DNA from: DATDCV01 sp036524155
GTDB taxonomy: Bacteria > Verrucomicrobiota > Verrucomicrobiia > Limisphaerales > UBA8199
Assembly: GCA_036524155.1 (NCBI GenBank)
Contig: DATDCV010000572.1
Coordinates: 1-19,561, forward strand
DNA length: 19,561 bases
Direction of reading: 5' to 3'
Positions 1 to 7,679 of this stretch are shown here, piece after piece. The notes under the pieces were generated by a model that saw nothing but the letters and a program-made list of their open reading frames with translations, was not told where the DNA came from and did not search any database. Each line of letters opens with the position of its first letter. Positions within the stretch are counted from its first letter, which is position 1. The translations under genes were made by a program, and so were the position numbers.

Positions 1-14
1 TCTCTGGATGCGAA

Positions 15-680
15 ATGGATGTGGTCCACAAACCACCCTGCCGATTGGCCTTGATCTTCGCGGCGAAGGCCCCCGTAACGCTAATTCTGCGTCGCGGGCC
101 CTCGCGCCGAGTAAAAATGATCGTTTGGAACACGAAGACCGACCAGTTCATAGATGGGGAATGGTGGCATGGACGGATTTACGCTGAGAAATGCGGTTTG
201 TCGCCAGATGGCCGGCTCTTCGTCTATTTCGGTTACCAATGGAAGCCGCGGTACATTCCAGAGGGTGTCTTTGCGTTTACTGCTGTGAGCAGAATTCCCA
301 GTTTTCAACCAGTGGCTCTTTGGCCGGCGGGTTCATTCTGGGGCGGCGGAGGACGTTTTCTGACTAATTGCACGGTGTCGCTCAACTATGGGAAGGGTGC
401 CCTCCCTGAAGCTCATTCTCTTTTTCGCGAACACGGTTTGCAGGTCAAGGACAAACTGGGCATCTATTGTCATCCGGCTCCGGACGAGGGATTCCGTTTG
501 GATCCGGCAGAGCACCGTGGTGCCGACTGGCTGGGAAAGGATCATCGGGGCAAGCTCATCTTTACTCGGGCCGGCATTCTGTACCGGTTGCTCGGCGACA
601 GGGAGATCCCGCTGCGCAATTTCAATACTGATCTGCCACCGCCTATCATGGAATCGCCGGCTATTCTTCGCCAAAGATGA
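15..680 (+). CDS. conserved hypothetical protein, possibly 5'-incomplete
   Basis: This encodes 221 aa from the ATG at 15. The frame stays open to the window edge, so the true start could lie further left. No signal peptide or membrane segment is evident. The protein is rich in Trp, Tyr and Gly, with a basic N-terminal stretch (about residues 25-33, LRRGPSRRV) and a segment with HGRIYAEKCGLSPDGRLFVYF at about residues 52-72. That segment resembles an unnamed family I recall from Planctomycetes and Verrucomicrobia, in which a basic RRGP stretch and an SPDG segment recur. I know of no function for it. Its stop overlaps a possible ATG at 677 (ATGA), but the downstream lipoprotein more plausibly starts at 779. 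I am confident it is coding because of its length and protein-like composition. The product is unknown. Confidence 0.7.
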   Translation: MDVVHKPPCRLALIFAAKAPVTLILRRGPSRRVKMIVWNTKTDQFIDGEWWHGRIYAEKCGLSPDGRLFVYFGYQWKPRYIPEGVFAFTAVSRIPSFQPVALWPAGSFWGGGGRFLTNCTVSLNYGKGALPEAHSLFREHGLQVKDKLGIYCHPAPDEGFRLDPAEHRGADWLGKDHRGKLIFTRAGILYRLLGDREIPLRNFNTDLPPPIMESPAILRQR

Positions 681-778
681 AGAATGCGCTGTGTCGATGG
701 CGGCAAGCTTTGCTAGTCCTGGCGAGGGAGTTGAAGCCGGGAAGGCGTATGTATAGCCTGACAACACAAGCATTCGCG

Positions 779-1276
779 ATGAAGAACAAGGTCACATTAG
801 AAAGACAGGCGTTGGGGGCGGCACTTCTGGCGGCATTGCTAACTGCCGGCTGCGCCTCGCTGCGTATGGCCAATCCACAGGCGACGCAGGCGCGGGAGCA
901 AGCCCAAATCCAGGAACGGCTCCAAGACGTTTTCGCAGCGGCAGAGAGCAAGGACTTCGACCGGTTGGACCGGTATCATCTCTACGGGCCAAAATTCACG
1001 AAGTTCTCAGGTTCATCCCCAGATCGCTTGGACGCCGCTGCCGGGCGAAAGGGCGAGCATGATGGCTTGGGGGCTGCCAAAGGTCTGAAGATGCAGGCCG
1101 ACGCGCTGAAGATCGACGTTTTCGACAACGTCGGCATCGCCACCTTCATTCTCGACTACAGTGTCGAGTCGGGCGGCAAGGTCGTTTCCAAGAAAGACCG
1201 TTCGACACTGGTGTTCGTGAAAGAGGCCGAGGAGTGGAAGATAGCGCACGAGCACTTAACTCCAATTGGCCGATGA
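779..1276 (+). CDS. putative lipoprotein with NTF2/SnoaL-like domain
   Basis: The product is 165 aa. Its N-terminus is a classic lipoprotein signal: basic start, hydrophobic stretch, then lipobox LTAGC with the lipidated Cys at residue 25, so the mature protein should be membrane-anchored and face outward. After a Gln-rich linker comes a compact alpha+beta domain of about 115 residues. Its pattern (helix with VFAAAESKDFDRLDRYH, then FDNVGIATFILDY and a final STLVFVKEAEEWKIAHEHLTP) is the usual SnoaL/NTF2-like fold signature. These domains bind small ligands or mediate subunit contacts, and no catalytic role can be assigned here. The frame is open back to 677, where an ATG overlaps the previous stop. 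I prefer 779 because it puts the signal peptide at the true N-terminus. No strong ribosome binding site is visible at either start. Confidence 0.75.
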   Translation: MKNKVTLERQALGAALLAALLTAGCASLRMANPQATQAREQAQIQERLQDVFAAAESKDFDRLDRYHLYGPKFTKFSGSSPDRLDAAAGRKGEHDGLGAAKGLKMQADALKIDVFDNVGIATFILDYSVESGGKVVSKKDRSTLVFVKEAEEWKIAHEHLTPIGR

Positions 1277-1352
1277 CAAATGATCATGCGCTGATTCGAG
1301 GCTCAAAACACCCCTGCTCCACCAAATCGTGTGCCTAACTTAGAGCGCCAGC

Positions 1353-1374
1353 ATTTTTTACTAATTTTTTACTA
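1353..1374. repeat. perfect tandem duplication of an 11-bp A/T-rich unit
   Basis: ATTTTTTACTA occurs twice head to tail (1353-1363 and 1364-1374), followed by a partial CTAC. It lies about 70 bp beyond the 3' end of the minus-strand tRNA gene, in an otherwise featureless spacer (1277-1442). It may be replication slippage, or a worn remnant of an insertion next to the tRNA. No integrase is present in the window to support the second reading. Confidence 0.6.
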
Positions 1375-1442
1375 CTACGTTGGAAGCCGACAGCCCGTGG
1401 ACAAAAAGTTGAAAAATCCTCAGGAAAAGTGGGGAAATTGAT

Positions 1443-1516
1443 TGGAGCGGGTGAAGGGAATCGAACCCTCATCTCAGGCTTGGGAAGCCCGCATTCTACC
1501 ACTGAACCACACCCGC
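1443..1516 (-). tRNA. tRNA-Gly (anticodon CCC)
   Basis: On the minus strand this is a complete 74-nt tRNA cloverleaf. The 7-bp acceptor stem is GCGGGTG/CACCCGC and the D-arm begins GTTCAGTGGTAG. The anticodon loop TTCCCAA gives anticodon CCC, read as glycine codon GGG. The T-arm contains GGTTCGATTCC, the discriminator base is T, and the CCA end is encoded (1443-1445 on the plus strand). The anticodon arm and T-arm closely match other bacterial tRNA-Gly(CCC), such as E. coli glyU. Confidence 0.97.
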
Positions 1517-1897
1517 TTCCACTGTCCTCTCTTTTGCCACAGGGCGGGCGAATTGGCAAGACCGGAATTTCAGGCCGGGGTCCTTGGCGGCGGGGCTCGA
1601 TTCGAGGGCCGTGTTGAACACAGAAAGTCAATTTAAGCAGTGGTCGTAGGTACGGCGACCGTATGAACAACGCATCTATGCGTGGCTATTGTGACTCGGC
1701 CGTAACTGAGGTGAAGCTGGTCAACGCACCGGAACACGTTACGGCAGTGCCAGTCGACGGAAACGACTGAATGTATAAGAACTGCAGGAGTCCGAATCGC
1801 ATTGACGCGTGGGTATGGTCGGCATTACACCCGTGCCGTGGCCGGGCATCTGAAAAAAAGGGTGGGGCCAGAAATTGACAGAAAAATCTCGAAACGG
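1517..1897. other. intergenic region without a convincing gene
   Basis: This 381-base stretch lies between the 5' end of the tRNA gene and the DUF2167 gene. It should hold the tRNA promoter (minus strand) and the promoter of the 1898-4955 operon (plus strand), but I see no clear -35/-10 pair for either. A 35-codon frame at 1663-1770 has no ribosome binding site and no recognisable product. Nothing else is supportable. Confidence 0.5.
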
Positions 1898-2758
1898 ATG
1901 AAAGCTTTAGCCAGGTGGTTGGTGGTGGTCGCGTGCGGGATGGCCCTGATCCCAACTGTGCCAGCCCAGGAACCGGGGACGAACTCCGGCCGCAAGCTGA
2001 GCGTGGTCAAAGGCCCCGCGCAGGCGCGCTTGGGCAGCCACGCCCAAATCGACTTGCCGTCGGGATACGTGTTTCTCGACGGGGCTGAGTACCGCAGGTT
2101 GTTGAAGGCGGAAGGCGAGCCGGTAAGCGGCGACGAGGTCGGCTGGCTTAAGCCCACCAACCAGGAGTGGGCGGTTGTGTTTCATTTTTCAGGCATTGGT
2201 TACGTGAAGGACGACGACAAGGACAAATTGGATGCGGACAAGCTGCTGGATAGCATCAGGCGCGGCACGGCCGAGGCGAACAAGGTGCGGGCGAAGGCGG
2301 GGCATCCGCCGATCGAGGTGATCGGGTGGGATGTGCGGCCGAAATATGACGAGACAACTCACAATCTCGAATGGGCGGTGCGCGGCCAGTGCGAGGGCCA
2401 GCCGATCCTGAATTACAACACGCGGTTGCTGGGGCGCAAGGGGGTGATGGGGGCGGTTCTGATTGTGGAGCCGGACAAGCTGAATGAGGCGTTGCCGACG
2501 GTCCGCGAGCTTTTGACCGGCTACCGCTATACGACGGGTGAATCGTATGCGGAGTACAAGCCGGGCGATAAGGTGGCCAAGTACGGCCTGGGGGCGCTGG
2601 TGGTGGGGGGCGCGGCGGTGGGAGCGGCCAAGCTGGGCATGTTTGCCTGGCTGGCGGTGTTTTTCAAGAAGGCTTATAAGCTGATCGTGGTGGCGCTGGT
2701 AGCAGCCGCCGCGTTTCTGAAGAAGCTGTTCACGCGCCAAGGCACGCGGACTGAATGA
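1898..2758 (+). CDS. DUF2167 family membrane-anchored protein
   Basis: The product is 286 aa. The ATG at 1898 was chosen because it starts a normal Sec signal peptide (basic MKALARW, hydrophobic core, cleavage near VPAQ). An in-frame ATG at 1802 would bury it behind 32 charged residues. The body carries hallmarks of DUF2167 (PF09935): early LPSGYVFLDGAEYRRLL, then GWLKP, a Phe/Tyr-rich FHFSGIGYVKDDDKDKLDADKLL, and the central GWDVRPKYDETTHNLEWAV. Two hydrophobic segments near residues 226-251 and 256-273 form a C-terminal membrane anchor ending in basic residues. The signal peptide plus C-terminal anchor place most of the protein outside the membrane. The molecular function of the family is unknown to me. 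Its stop overlaps the next start by ATGA, which implies translational coupling to the zinc-ribbon membrane protein. Confidence 0.85.
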   Translation: MKALARWLVVVACGMALIPTVPAQEPGTNSGRKLSVVKGPAQARLGSHAQIDLPSGYVFLDGAEYRRLLKAEGEPVSGDEVGWLKPTNQEWAVVFHFSGIGYVKDDDKDKLDADKLLDSIRRGTAEANKVRAKAGHPPIEVIGWDVRPKYDETTHNLEWAVRGQCEGQPILNYNTRLLGRKGVMGAVLIVEPDKLNEALPTVRELLTGYRYTTGESYAEYKPGDKVAKYGLGALVVGGAAVGAAKLGMFAWLAVFFKKAYKLIVVALVAAAAFLKKLFTRQGTRTE

Positions 2759-3927
2759 CGGACCTGGAACTGCTGTTCCTCATTCTGGCGCTGCTGTATG
2801 TTTGGGAATGCGCCTGCTGGGTGCGCCGCGGGTCGGTAGTATTCCGCACCTGGCTGGGAACACAGTGGAGGATGAAACATCCCGGCACGCTGTTGGGAAA
2901 CCAGCTCGGCGGATTTATTTTCGGGGCGCCGCTGCCGCCGCTCGGCACCATCCTCGTGGGCGGTCAGTTGCCGGTGTCGCTTTCGCCCGAGGGGGCGCTG
3001 ATGTTTGTCGCTCCGGCGGTGAATCCCGGCTGGCGTCCGCCACAAAGCGCCGCGCTGTGCGGCATGCGCGAGCTGGGAAAGGCACGGCCGGTGGGGAAGA
3101 AGGTGGAGGTTAACGGAGTGGTCCTTCTGCGGCCGCAATCCACCACGTATACGCAATTTCTGGCGAAGCGCCTGCGAGCTCTGGCTGAGGCTGCTGAAGG
3201 CAAACGGCCATCGTTCCTGGAAGAGTTGGTGCGCGAGACGCTGGATGAGCGACTTGTTCGGGACCGGCTCAAGGAGTTCCAGGCGCAGGCGCGGTGGTTG
3301 CGCTTCGTTACCAACGGTTTGTTTGTGTATGTGTTCGTGGTAGCGCCGGTGTTGATTTGGCAAGTCGGGCTTGGGCAGTGCTGGGCGATTCTGCTGGCGG
3401 GCCTGCTTGGATGCACCGCGTCGACCGCGATACTATTCCGCAACGGCCATCGCCGGCTGTACCCGGAAGACGAAGAGGAGCGATTCACGCATTCGTTAAT
3501 CGTGCTGCTTTCGCCAGCCACGGCGATGCGCGCGTGCGACCTGCTTTCGCGGCCGCTGATGGAGTCGTTTCACCCGCTCGCGCTAGCCAGGGTGCTGTGC
3601 CCGGCGCCGCAATTCCAGCGCTATGCGCGGGATATTTGGCGCGAGATCAGGTACCCGGCACTACCCCTATGCCCGCGATCGGAACCGGTGGCCGAACGGA
3701 TCGAAAGGGACTGGCGCACCGTCCTGAGTGGCGAGGTGGAACAATTCCTCACGCGCAACGGAATTGACCCTGGCACGTTGCTCAAGCCGCCCGAACAAAC
3801 GGACCCCGCCTGCCTGGCGTATTGTCCGCGCTGCGGCGCCCAATACACCACCCGTGTTGGCGTGTGCGATGATTGCGGCGGGCGGGCGTTGATGCCCTTC
3901 GGCGAAGGATCCGATCCACAGCGATGA
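2755..3927 (+). CDS. membrane protein with C-terminal zinc ribbon, function unknown
   Basis: The product is 390 aa and does not match a family I can name. An N-terminal hydrophobic helix (about residues 5-22) is followed by a roughly 160-residue soluble part. The end of that part is strongly helical and charged (residues 135-180). Two close membrane segments follow at about residues 183-204 and 207-225. The C-terminal region ends in a zinc ribbon, Cys357-x2-Cys360-x10-Cys371-x2-Cys374, typical of structural zinc-binding knuckles. It starts on an ATGA overlap with the DUF2167 gene and ends on an ATGA overlap with the methyltransferase gene, so the three are almost certainly co-translated. A scaffold or membrane-recruitment role for its neighbours is possible but is only inference. 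Confidence 0.8.
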   Translation: MTDLELLFLILALLYVWECACWVRRGSVVFRTWLGTQWRMKHPGTLLGNQLGGFIFGAPLPPLGTILVGGQLPVSLSPEGALMFVAPAVNPGWRPPQSAALCGMRELGKARPVGKKVEVNGVVLLRPQSTTYTQFLAKRLRALAEAAEGKRPSFLEELVRETLDERLVRDRLKEFQAQARWLRFVTNGLFVYVFVVAPVLIWQVGLGQCWAILLAGLLGCTASTAILFRNGHRRLYPEDEEERFTHSLIVLLSPATAMRACDLLSRPLMESFHPLALARVLCPAPQFQRYARDIWREIRYPALPLCPRSEPVAERIERDWRTVLSGEVEQFLTRNGIDPGTLLKPPEQTDPACLAYCPRCGAQYTTRVGVCDDCGGRALMPFGEGSDPQR

Positions 3928-4955
3928 AGGACTCTTTGCGGCAGGAATCAGAAAAGCTTGCCCGCTCGTGGATGCGGCACGAAGCGGGCTGGCTGCGTGA
4001 TTACCTCGTCGCCGGCGTCGAGGATCCCAGGTTAAACATCCAGAGCATTCTCTCGCGCCATTTCGTGGTCCGCCGCGTATGCGGCGACCGGTTTGGCTTT
4101 CTGATGGAACAGGAGTACCGGTTTGCCGCAGTAATGAACTGGCTGTTGTCCGCAGCGGGAAAGATGTCCGAGATCGAGGAGCTGGAGGCGGTATTGTTCG
4201 GCTTGCGCCGCGGAGCCGACGACGTCGAAGGGATGCCGATACCCCCGTGGGCATTGCAGGCATTTGCGGCGTTGCCAGTCACCGTGGACGATGTCGGAAT
4301 CCCCAACTACGTCGAACGTTTCCTCACGGGTGCACGTTTTGCTGAAGGGCGCCTTGTTCCGGACACCGCGTGCCTGGATACATTTCTCGTGGCCTGGCGG
4401 GAGGCGTTGCATGGAGAAACGGTCGGCTCGGAAGGAAGCAAACCCAGCCTTGTGGAGCCGGCCTGCGGATCGGCGAACGACTTCCGGTTCCTGCACGCGT
4501 TCGGTATCGCCCGACTGATCGACTACACCGGGTTCGACCTGTGCGCCACAAATGTCGAAAACGCGCGGGCGCTGTTTCCCTCCGTGCGGTTTCAAACCGG
4601 CAACGTGTTTGAGATTGCGGCTGCGGACCTGGCTTTCGACCTTTGCGTGGTGCACGACCTGCTCGAGCACCTGTCGTTCGAGGGCCTGGAAGCCGCCGTC
4701 AAAGAAATCTGCCGGGTCACGCGCCGCGGGATCTGTGCGGGCTTTTTTCAGATGGACGAAATCCCGCAACACGTGCTGCGGCCGGTTGACGAGTACCACT
4801 GGAATCTTCTGAGCATGACGGGCATGAAAAAGATGTTTTATCAACACGGCTTCGCGGCTCAGGCGCTCCACATCGGCAGCTTTCTGCGGGAAATCGCCGG
4901 CTGCGACCGGACGCATAATCCGAACGCGTACACGTTCCTGCTGAAACGGGAATAG
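3924..4955 (+). CDS. class I SAM-dependent methyltransferase
   Basis: The product is 343 aa. The ATG at 3924 overlaps the preceding stop (ATGA), matching the junction one gene upstream. A second ATG at 3873 would lengthen the overlap and is less likely. The first 160 or so residues are a helical domain I do not recognise. The C-terminal half is a Rossmann methyltransferase: motif I as VEPACGSANDF (about residues 177-187), an acidic strand end at GFDLC, then FDLCVVHDLLEHLS as motif IV with the hydrophobic-acidic DLLEHL typical of Methyltransf_11/25 enzymes. The motif I sequence (E-x-A-C-G-S) departs from the usual D/E-x-G-x-G-x-G, with Cys and Ser in the glycine loop. The substrate cannot be told from sequence. 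Coupling to two membrane proteins suggests an envelope-related target, but this is inference. Confidence 0.82.
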   Translation: MKDSLRQESEKLARSWMRHEAGWLRDYLVAGVEDPRLNIQSILSRHFVVRRVCGDRFGFLMEQEYRFAAVMNWLLSAAGKMSEIEELEAVLFGLRRGADDVEGMPIPPWALQAFAALPVTVDDVGIPNYVERFLTGARFAEGRLVPDTACLDTFLVAWREALHGETVGSEGSKPSLVEPACGSANDFRFLHAFGIARLIDYTGFDLCATNVENARALFPSVRFQTGNVFEIAAADLAFDLCVVHDLLEHLSFEGLEAAVKEICRVTRRGICAGFFQMDEIPQHVLRPVDEYHWNLLSMTGMKKMFYQHGFAAQALHIGSFLREIAGCDRTHNPNAYTFLLKRE

Positions 4956-5010
4956 GGCTCGGGCCACTCGAAAGGCTGGGTACCTGGGAGAGCAGGCCCA
5001 TGCGCTGAGG

Positions 5011-5080
5011 AAATCCGAAACCCGAAATCCGAAATCCGAAAGAAGGCCGAAATCCGAAGGCAGAGATCCGAAGGCAGAAG
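5011..5080. repeat. degenerate CCGAAAT heptad repeat
   Basis: Roughly 70 bp are made of repeats of CCGAAAT and variants (ATCCGAAACCCGAAATCCG, then ATCCGAAGGCAGA twice). On the minus strand it would translate as GFRISDFGF-like periodic sequence, a pattern often mis-annotated as protein in Verrucomicrobia and Planctomycetes genomes. It sits between the methyltransferase stop and the next gene, and nothing indicates that it is coding. Confidence 0.8.
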
Positions 5081-5229
5081 GAGCCGCAAAACGGCGCAGA
5101 ATGCTCCAAAGAAGTTTGGCCTCCCAGGCTCGCCTCAGGATGGAAGCGCCGGTTTCCGCAACCTGGTCCTGCCGGCCAGGGCGCGCAAGTTTCTCGACAA
5201 CCGCAAGCAACGGCGCAACACTGCGGGCG

Positions 5230-5838
5230 ATGGCCACAGAACCCGAGTCGCCACTTGATTTGTTGTGGACGGAATACAGTCACGCATTCCGTGATTTTGA
5301 CGATCTGACGCTGGCGCGCTGGATGGCGCAGACTCTGGGCCAATTCGAGGGAAAGGTCTGGCGGTTTTCGCATCCACTGCTGGGTGCTTATCGCCTGGCG
5401 GCCCAAGTGGGCCACGAGCGGCAGATTTGGCTCAAACGGCTCGCTCACCCCCCGCCGGCGTATGTCGAGTCGCAGTGCTGCCGCGCCCCGCTGCTGCCGC
5501 TGCTGACCCGGGATGTCCAGGAGGCGGGCCTGATTTGCCAGCACTGCAACGAAAGCATCGTGGCGTTCGAGGAGCTGGCACCGGAAATCCAGTCTGCACT
5601 GCGGGATTGGGCGCTCGAGTATAGCCCGGTGCACGCCGTGGCGCACTGGGACGACCGCGAACGAAGACGCGCTGGCAACTATGAAAAGGCGCTGGAGAAC
5701 GCCGCCAAGGAAGCCGAGCGGCTGCTGGCGCGCGCGGGGAAAGAGCTCGCGCCAAACCTGCTCGAGTATTATCCGGCGGTGGTCTGGGAGGACCAGGACG
5801 AGTGCCTCGAAGTCCGGCCCGAAGATGTCAATGTTTAG
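5230..5838 (+). CDS. conserved hypothetical protein with Cys-rich metal-binding-like motif
   Basis: The product is 202 aa from the ATG at 5230. The frame is open back to 5101, but that stretch is low-quality sequence just after the heptad repeat. No signal peptide or membrane helix is present, so it is probably cytoplasmic. A middle segment holds Cys83-Cys84 and Cys103-x2-Cys106 (CQHC), spaced like a split zinc ribbon. The region after it is helical and acidic or amphipathic (EKALENAAKEAERLLARAGKEL). The N-terminal third is rich in aromatic residues (LLWTEYSHAFRDFDD, SHPLLGAYRLA). I do not recognise a named family. It reads in the same direction as the methyltransferase operon but is separated by about 270 bp. 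The beta-helix gene begins 59 bp downstream. Confidence 0.72.
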   Translation: MATEPESPLDLLWTEYSHAFRDFDDLTLARWMAQTLGQFEGKVWRFSHPLLGAYRLAAQVGHERQIWLKRLAHPPPAYVESQCCRAPLLPLLTRDVQEAGLICQHCNESIVAFEELAPEIQSALRDWALEYSPVHAVAHWDDRERRRAGNYEKALENAAKEAERLLARAGKELAPNLLEYYPAVVWEDQDECLEVRPEDVNV

Positions 5839-5897
5839 GCTGGAGGCTTCAGGTGGACCGGACGACTCAGTCGAGCCTGGCGAGATTTTTCACACTC

Positions 5898-7667
5898 ATG
5901 TCCATGAAGCAGAAGTTCACAATTGCGGGTTTGAAAGCGGCCGGCGTCGCGTGGGCAATATGTGCCATCGCACAGGCAGGGGCGGCAGTTTACGTGGTGG
6001 ACTCGGCAGCCCCCGGCGCGGCGGACACCAATACCGGAACGGAGCAGCAACCATTCAAAACAGTTCACCGAGCAGCGGACGTGGCCAATGCCGGTGACGT
6101 GGTCCTGGTGATGTCGGGCCGTTACGAGGAACGGGTCAAGGTGGGAACCAGCGGTGTGGAGGGGAAGCCGATTACATTCCGAGCGCTCCCGCGGCGGTCA
6201 GTTGTGGTGTGTGGCTTCGATCTGCTGGCAAGTTACATCCGCGTCGAAGGTTTTGAAATCACAGCCCCGAAACCGGCGGTCGCTGTGCAATTAGGGGGGA
6301 GCTACTGCGAGATAGTAGACAACTACGTTTATAATATGATGGTAGGTGTAGCCGGGACAGTGGGGAAACCGAGTCCTGACGGAAGTACGCGAGATTACTC
6401 CGCGGTGGCGCACAACCGGATCGCATTTAACAAGGTTTATCACAGCCAGTATGGTTTCATGCTCGGTGGCGAGGACTGGCTGGTGGAGAACAACGAGGTG
6501 GACCGGTTGTTCATGTATACCCCCGGCAACAAGTACGATGACTGCGACTACTCGAGATTCTTCGGCAAGGGCTGCGTGCAGCGCTACAACTATTATCACG
6601 GCAGCACCGCCGCGGAGATTCGCGTCGCTCACGTCGATTGCCTGCAGACTTTTACCGTCAACGGTGAGATTGCGCAGGACCTGTTGTTCGAAGACAACGC
6701 GTGTTTTGATTTCCACCAGATGTGCATGGTGGAGAGCACGCCGCACCTCGGCAGCGTGAGGGGCTGGACGTTCCGCGGTAACATCGTGTCGGCCAATTCG
6801 CCGACGATGAGCGGGGGCTGGGGGCCGGACATCATCCAGACGCCGGATGTCACAATCGCAAATAACACGATCTCGACGGTGCGCTGGGCGACAATCGGCC
6901 TGCGGGGCAAGGAATCCACGAATGGGCAAATCCGCAACAACATCCTCTGCCACGCGGAGCGCGCGGTTGTGGACGGCGACGGTGATTTCTCCGCAGCCAG
7001 ACCGGTTATGGAATACAACCTGACGTTCGAGACCTGGCCGGTTCCCGGCGAGAAGAACATCCACGGCAAGGATCCGCTATTTGTCGATGCCGCCAACCGG
7101 AATTTTCGTCTACGGAAAGGCAGCGCGGCTATCGGCGCAGGCAGGGATGGGGTGACTGTCGGGGCGTTGGAGTATCCCAATGTCTACTATGTCGACCCCC
7201 GTCATCCCGCGGCGGCCGACGAACCGGCGTGGGGCTACCCGGCGGTGCCGTTCGCAACGCTCGCCAAAGCCTGTTCGGTGGTCGAACCGGGCGAAACGAT
7301 TGTGCTGCGCGGTGGGGTGTATCGCGAAACGTTGCGACCCGGGTGTGACGGGGTGACCGTGCGTGCTATGAAGGGCGAAAAGGTCACGATCAGCGGGGCC
7401 GATGTGATTGAGGGCTGGAGGCGCGAGGCCAGTGGGAACTGGTCGGCCCCGCTGGCCCCCAAACCACAACGGATCCTCCGTGATGGCGAGCTCTGGTCTG
7501 ACTTCACCTATGACCAGGCCGCAAAACAGATTATGGTGAAAGGCGGCGACCCGAGGCTCCACCTTTTCGAGACGGTGGTACGGGACCAAGGCATCAACTT
7601 GGAGGGCAGAAAAGGAGTCAGAATCGACAGCATCTCGGCCACGAACACGCTGAAGGCCGTGAGGTAA
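5898..7667 (+). CDS. secreted right-handed beta-helix protein (DUF1565/pectate-lyase-like), apparently short in its second domain
   Basis: The product is 589 aa. The ATG at 5898 (or 5904, two codons on) opens a Sec signal peptide cleaved near AQAGA, so the protein is exported. The mature start, YVVDSAAPGAADTNTGTEQQPFKTVHRAADVANAGDVVLVMSGRYEE, is the DUF1565-type cap that precedes a parallel beta-helix. The following repeats are rich in N-x-I/V/F and NN turns (VENNEVDRL, IANNTISTV, IRNNILCH). At about residue 427 a second cap begins (YYVDPRHPAAADEPAWGYPAVPFATLAKA, then GGVYRETL and ITISGADV-like text). The protein ends soon after GINLEGRKGVRI, where another helix would normally start. Such proteins commonly bind or cleave polysaccharides. 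Catalytic residues cannot be assigned. The stop lies 12 bp from the 3' end of the opposing gene. Confidence 0.85.
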   Translation: MSMKQKFTIAGLKAAGVAWAICAIAQAGAAVYVVDSAAPGAADTNTGTEQQPFKTVHRAADVANAGDVVLVMSGRYEERVKVGTSGVEGKPITFRALPRRSVVVCGFDLLASYIRVEGFEITAPKPAVAVQLGGSYCEIVDNYVYNMMVGVAGTVGKPSPDGSTRDYSAVAHNRIAFNKVYHSQYGFMLGGEDWLVENNEVDRLFMYTPGNKYDDCDYSRFFGKGCVQRYNYYHGSTAAEIRVAHVDCLQTFTVNGEIAQDLLFEDNACFDFHQMCMVESTPHLGSVRGWTFRGNIVSANSPTMSGGWGPDIIQTPDVTIANNTISTVRWATIGLRGKESTNGQIRNNILCHAERAVVDGDGDFSAARPVMEYNLTFETWPVPGEKNIHGKDPLFVDAANRNFRLRKGSAAIGAGRDGVTVGALEYPNVYYVDPRHPAAADEPAWGYPAVPFATLAKACSVVEPGETIVLRGGVYRETLRPGCDGVTVRAMKGEKVTISGADVIEGWRREASGNWSAPLAPKPQRILRDGELWSDFTYDQAAKQIMVKGGDPRLHLFETVVRDQGINLEGRKGVRIDSISATNTLKAVR

Positions 7668-7679
7668 CCGAAATCACGG

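Noticed and set aside
1335..1670. Minus-strand frame across the tRNA (GCGSVVECGLPKPEMRVRFP)
   Set aside because: This is the well-known false protein produced by reading through a tRNA gene.
1663..1770. A 35-codon plus-strand frame between the tRNA and the DUF2167 gene
   Set aside because: It lacks a ribosome binding site and any recognisable pattern, and its length is expected by chance.
4717..5237. Long minus-strand frames with GFRISDFGF-like sequence
   Set aside because: They are translations of the CCGAAAT repeat and of the antisense of the methyltransferase gene, not real proteins.
5082..5259. An open plus-strand frame with protein-like text (KKFGLPGSPQDGSAGFRNLV) ending at 5259
   Set aside because: It has no start codon, runs out of the heptad repeat, and overlaps the start of the next gene in another frame. 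It is probably a chance frame or a decayed fragment.
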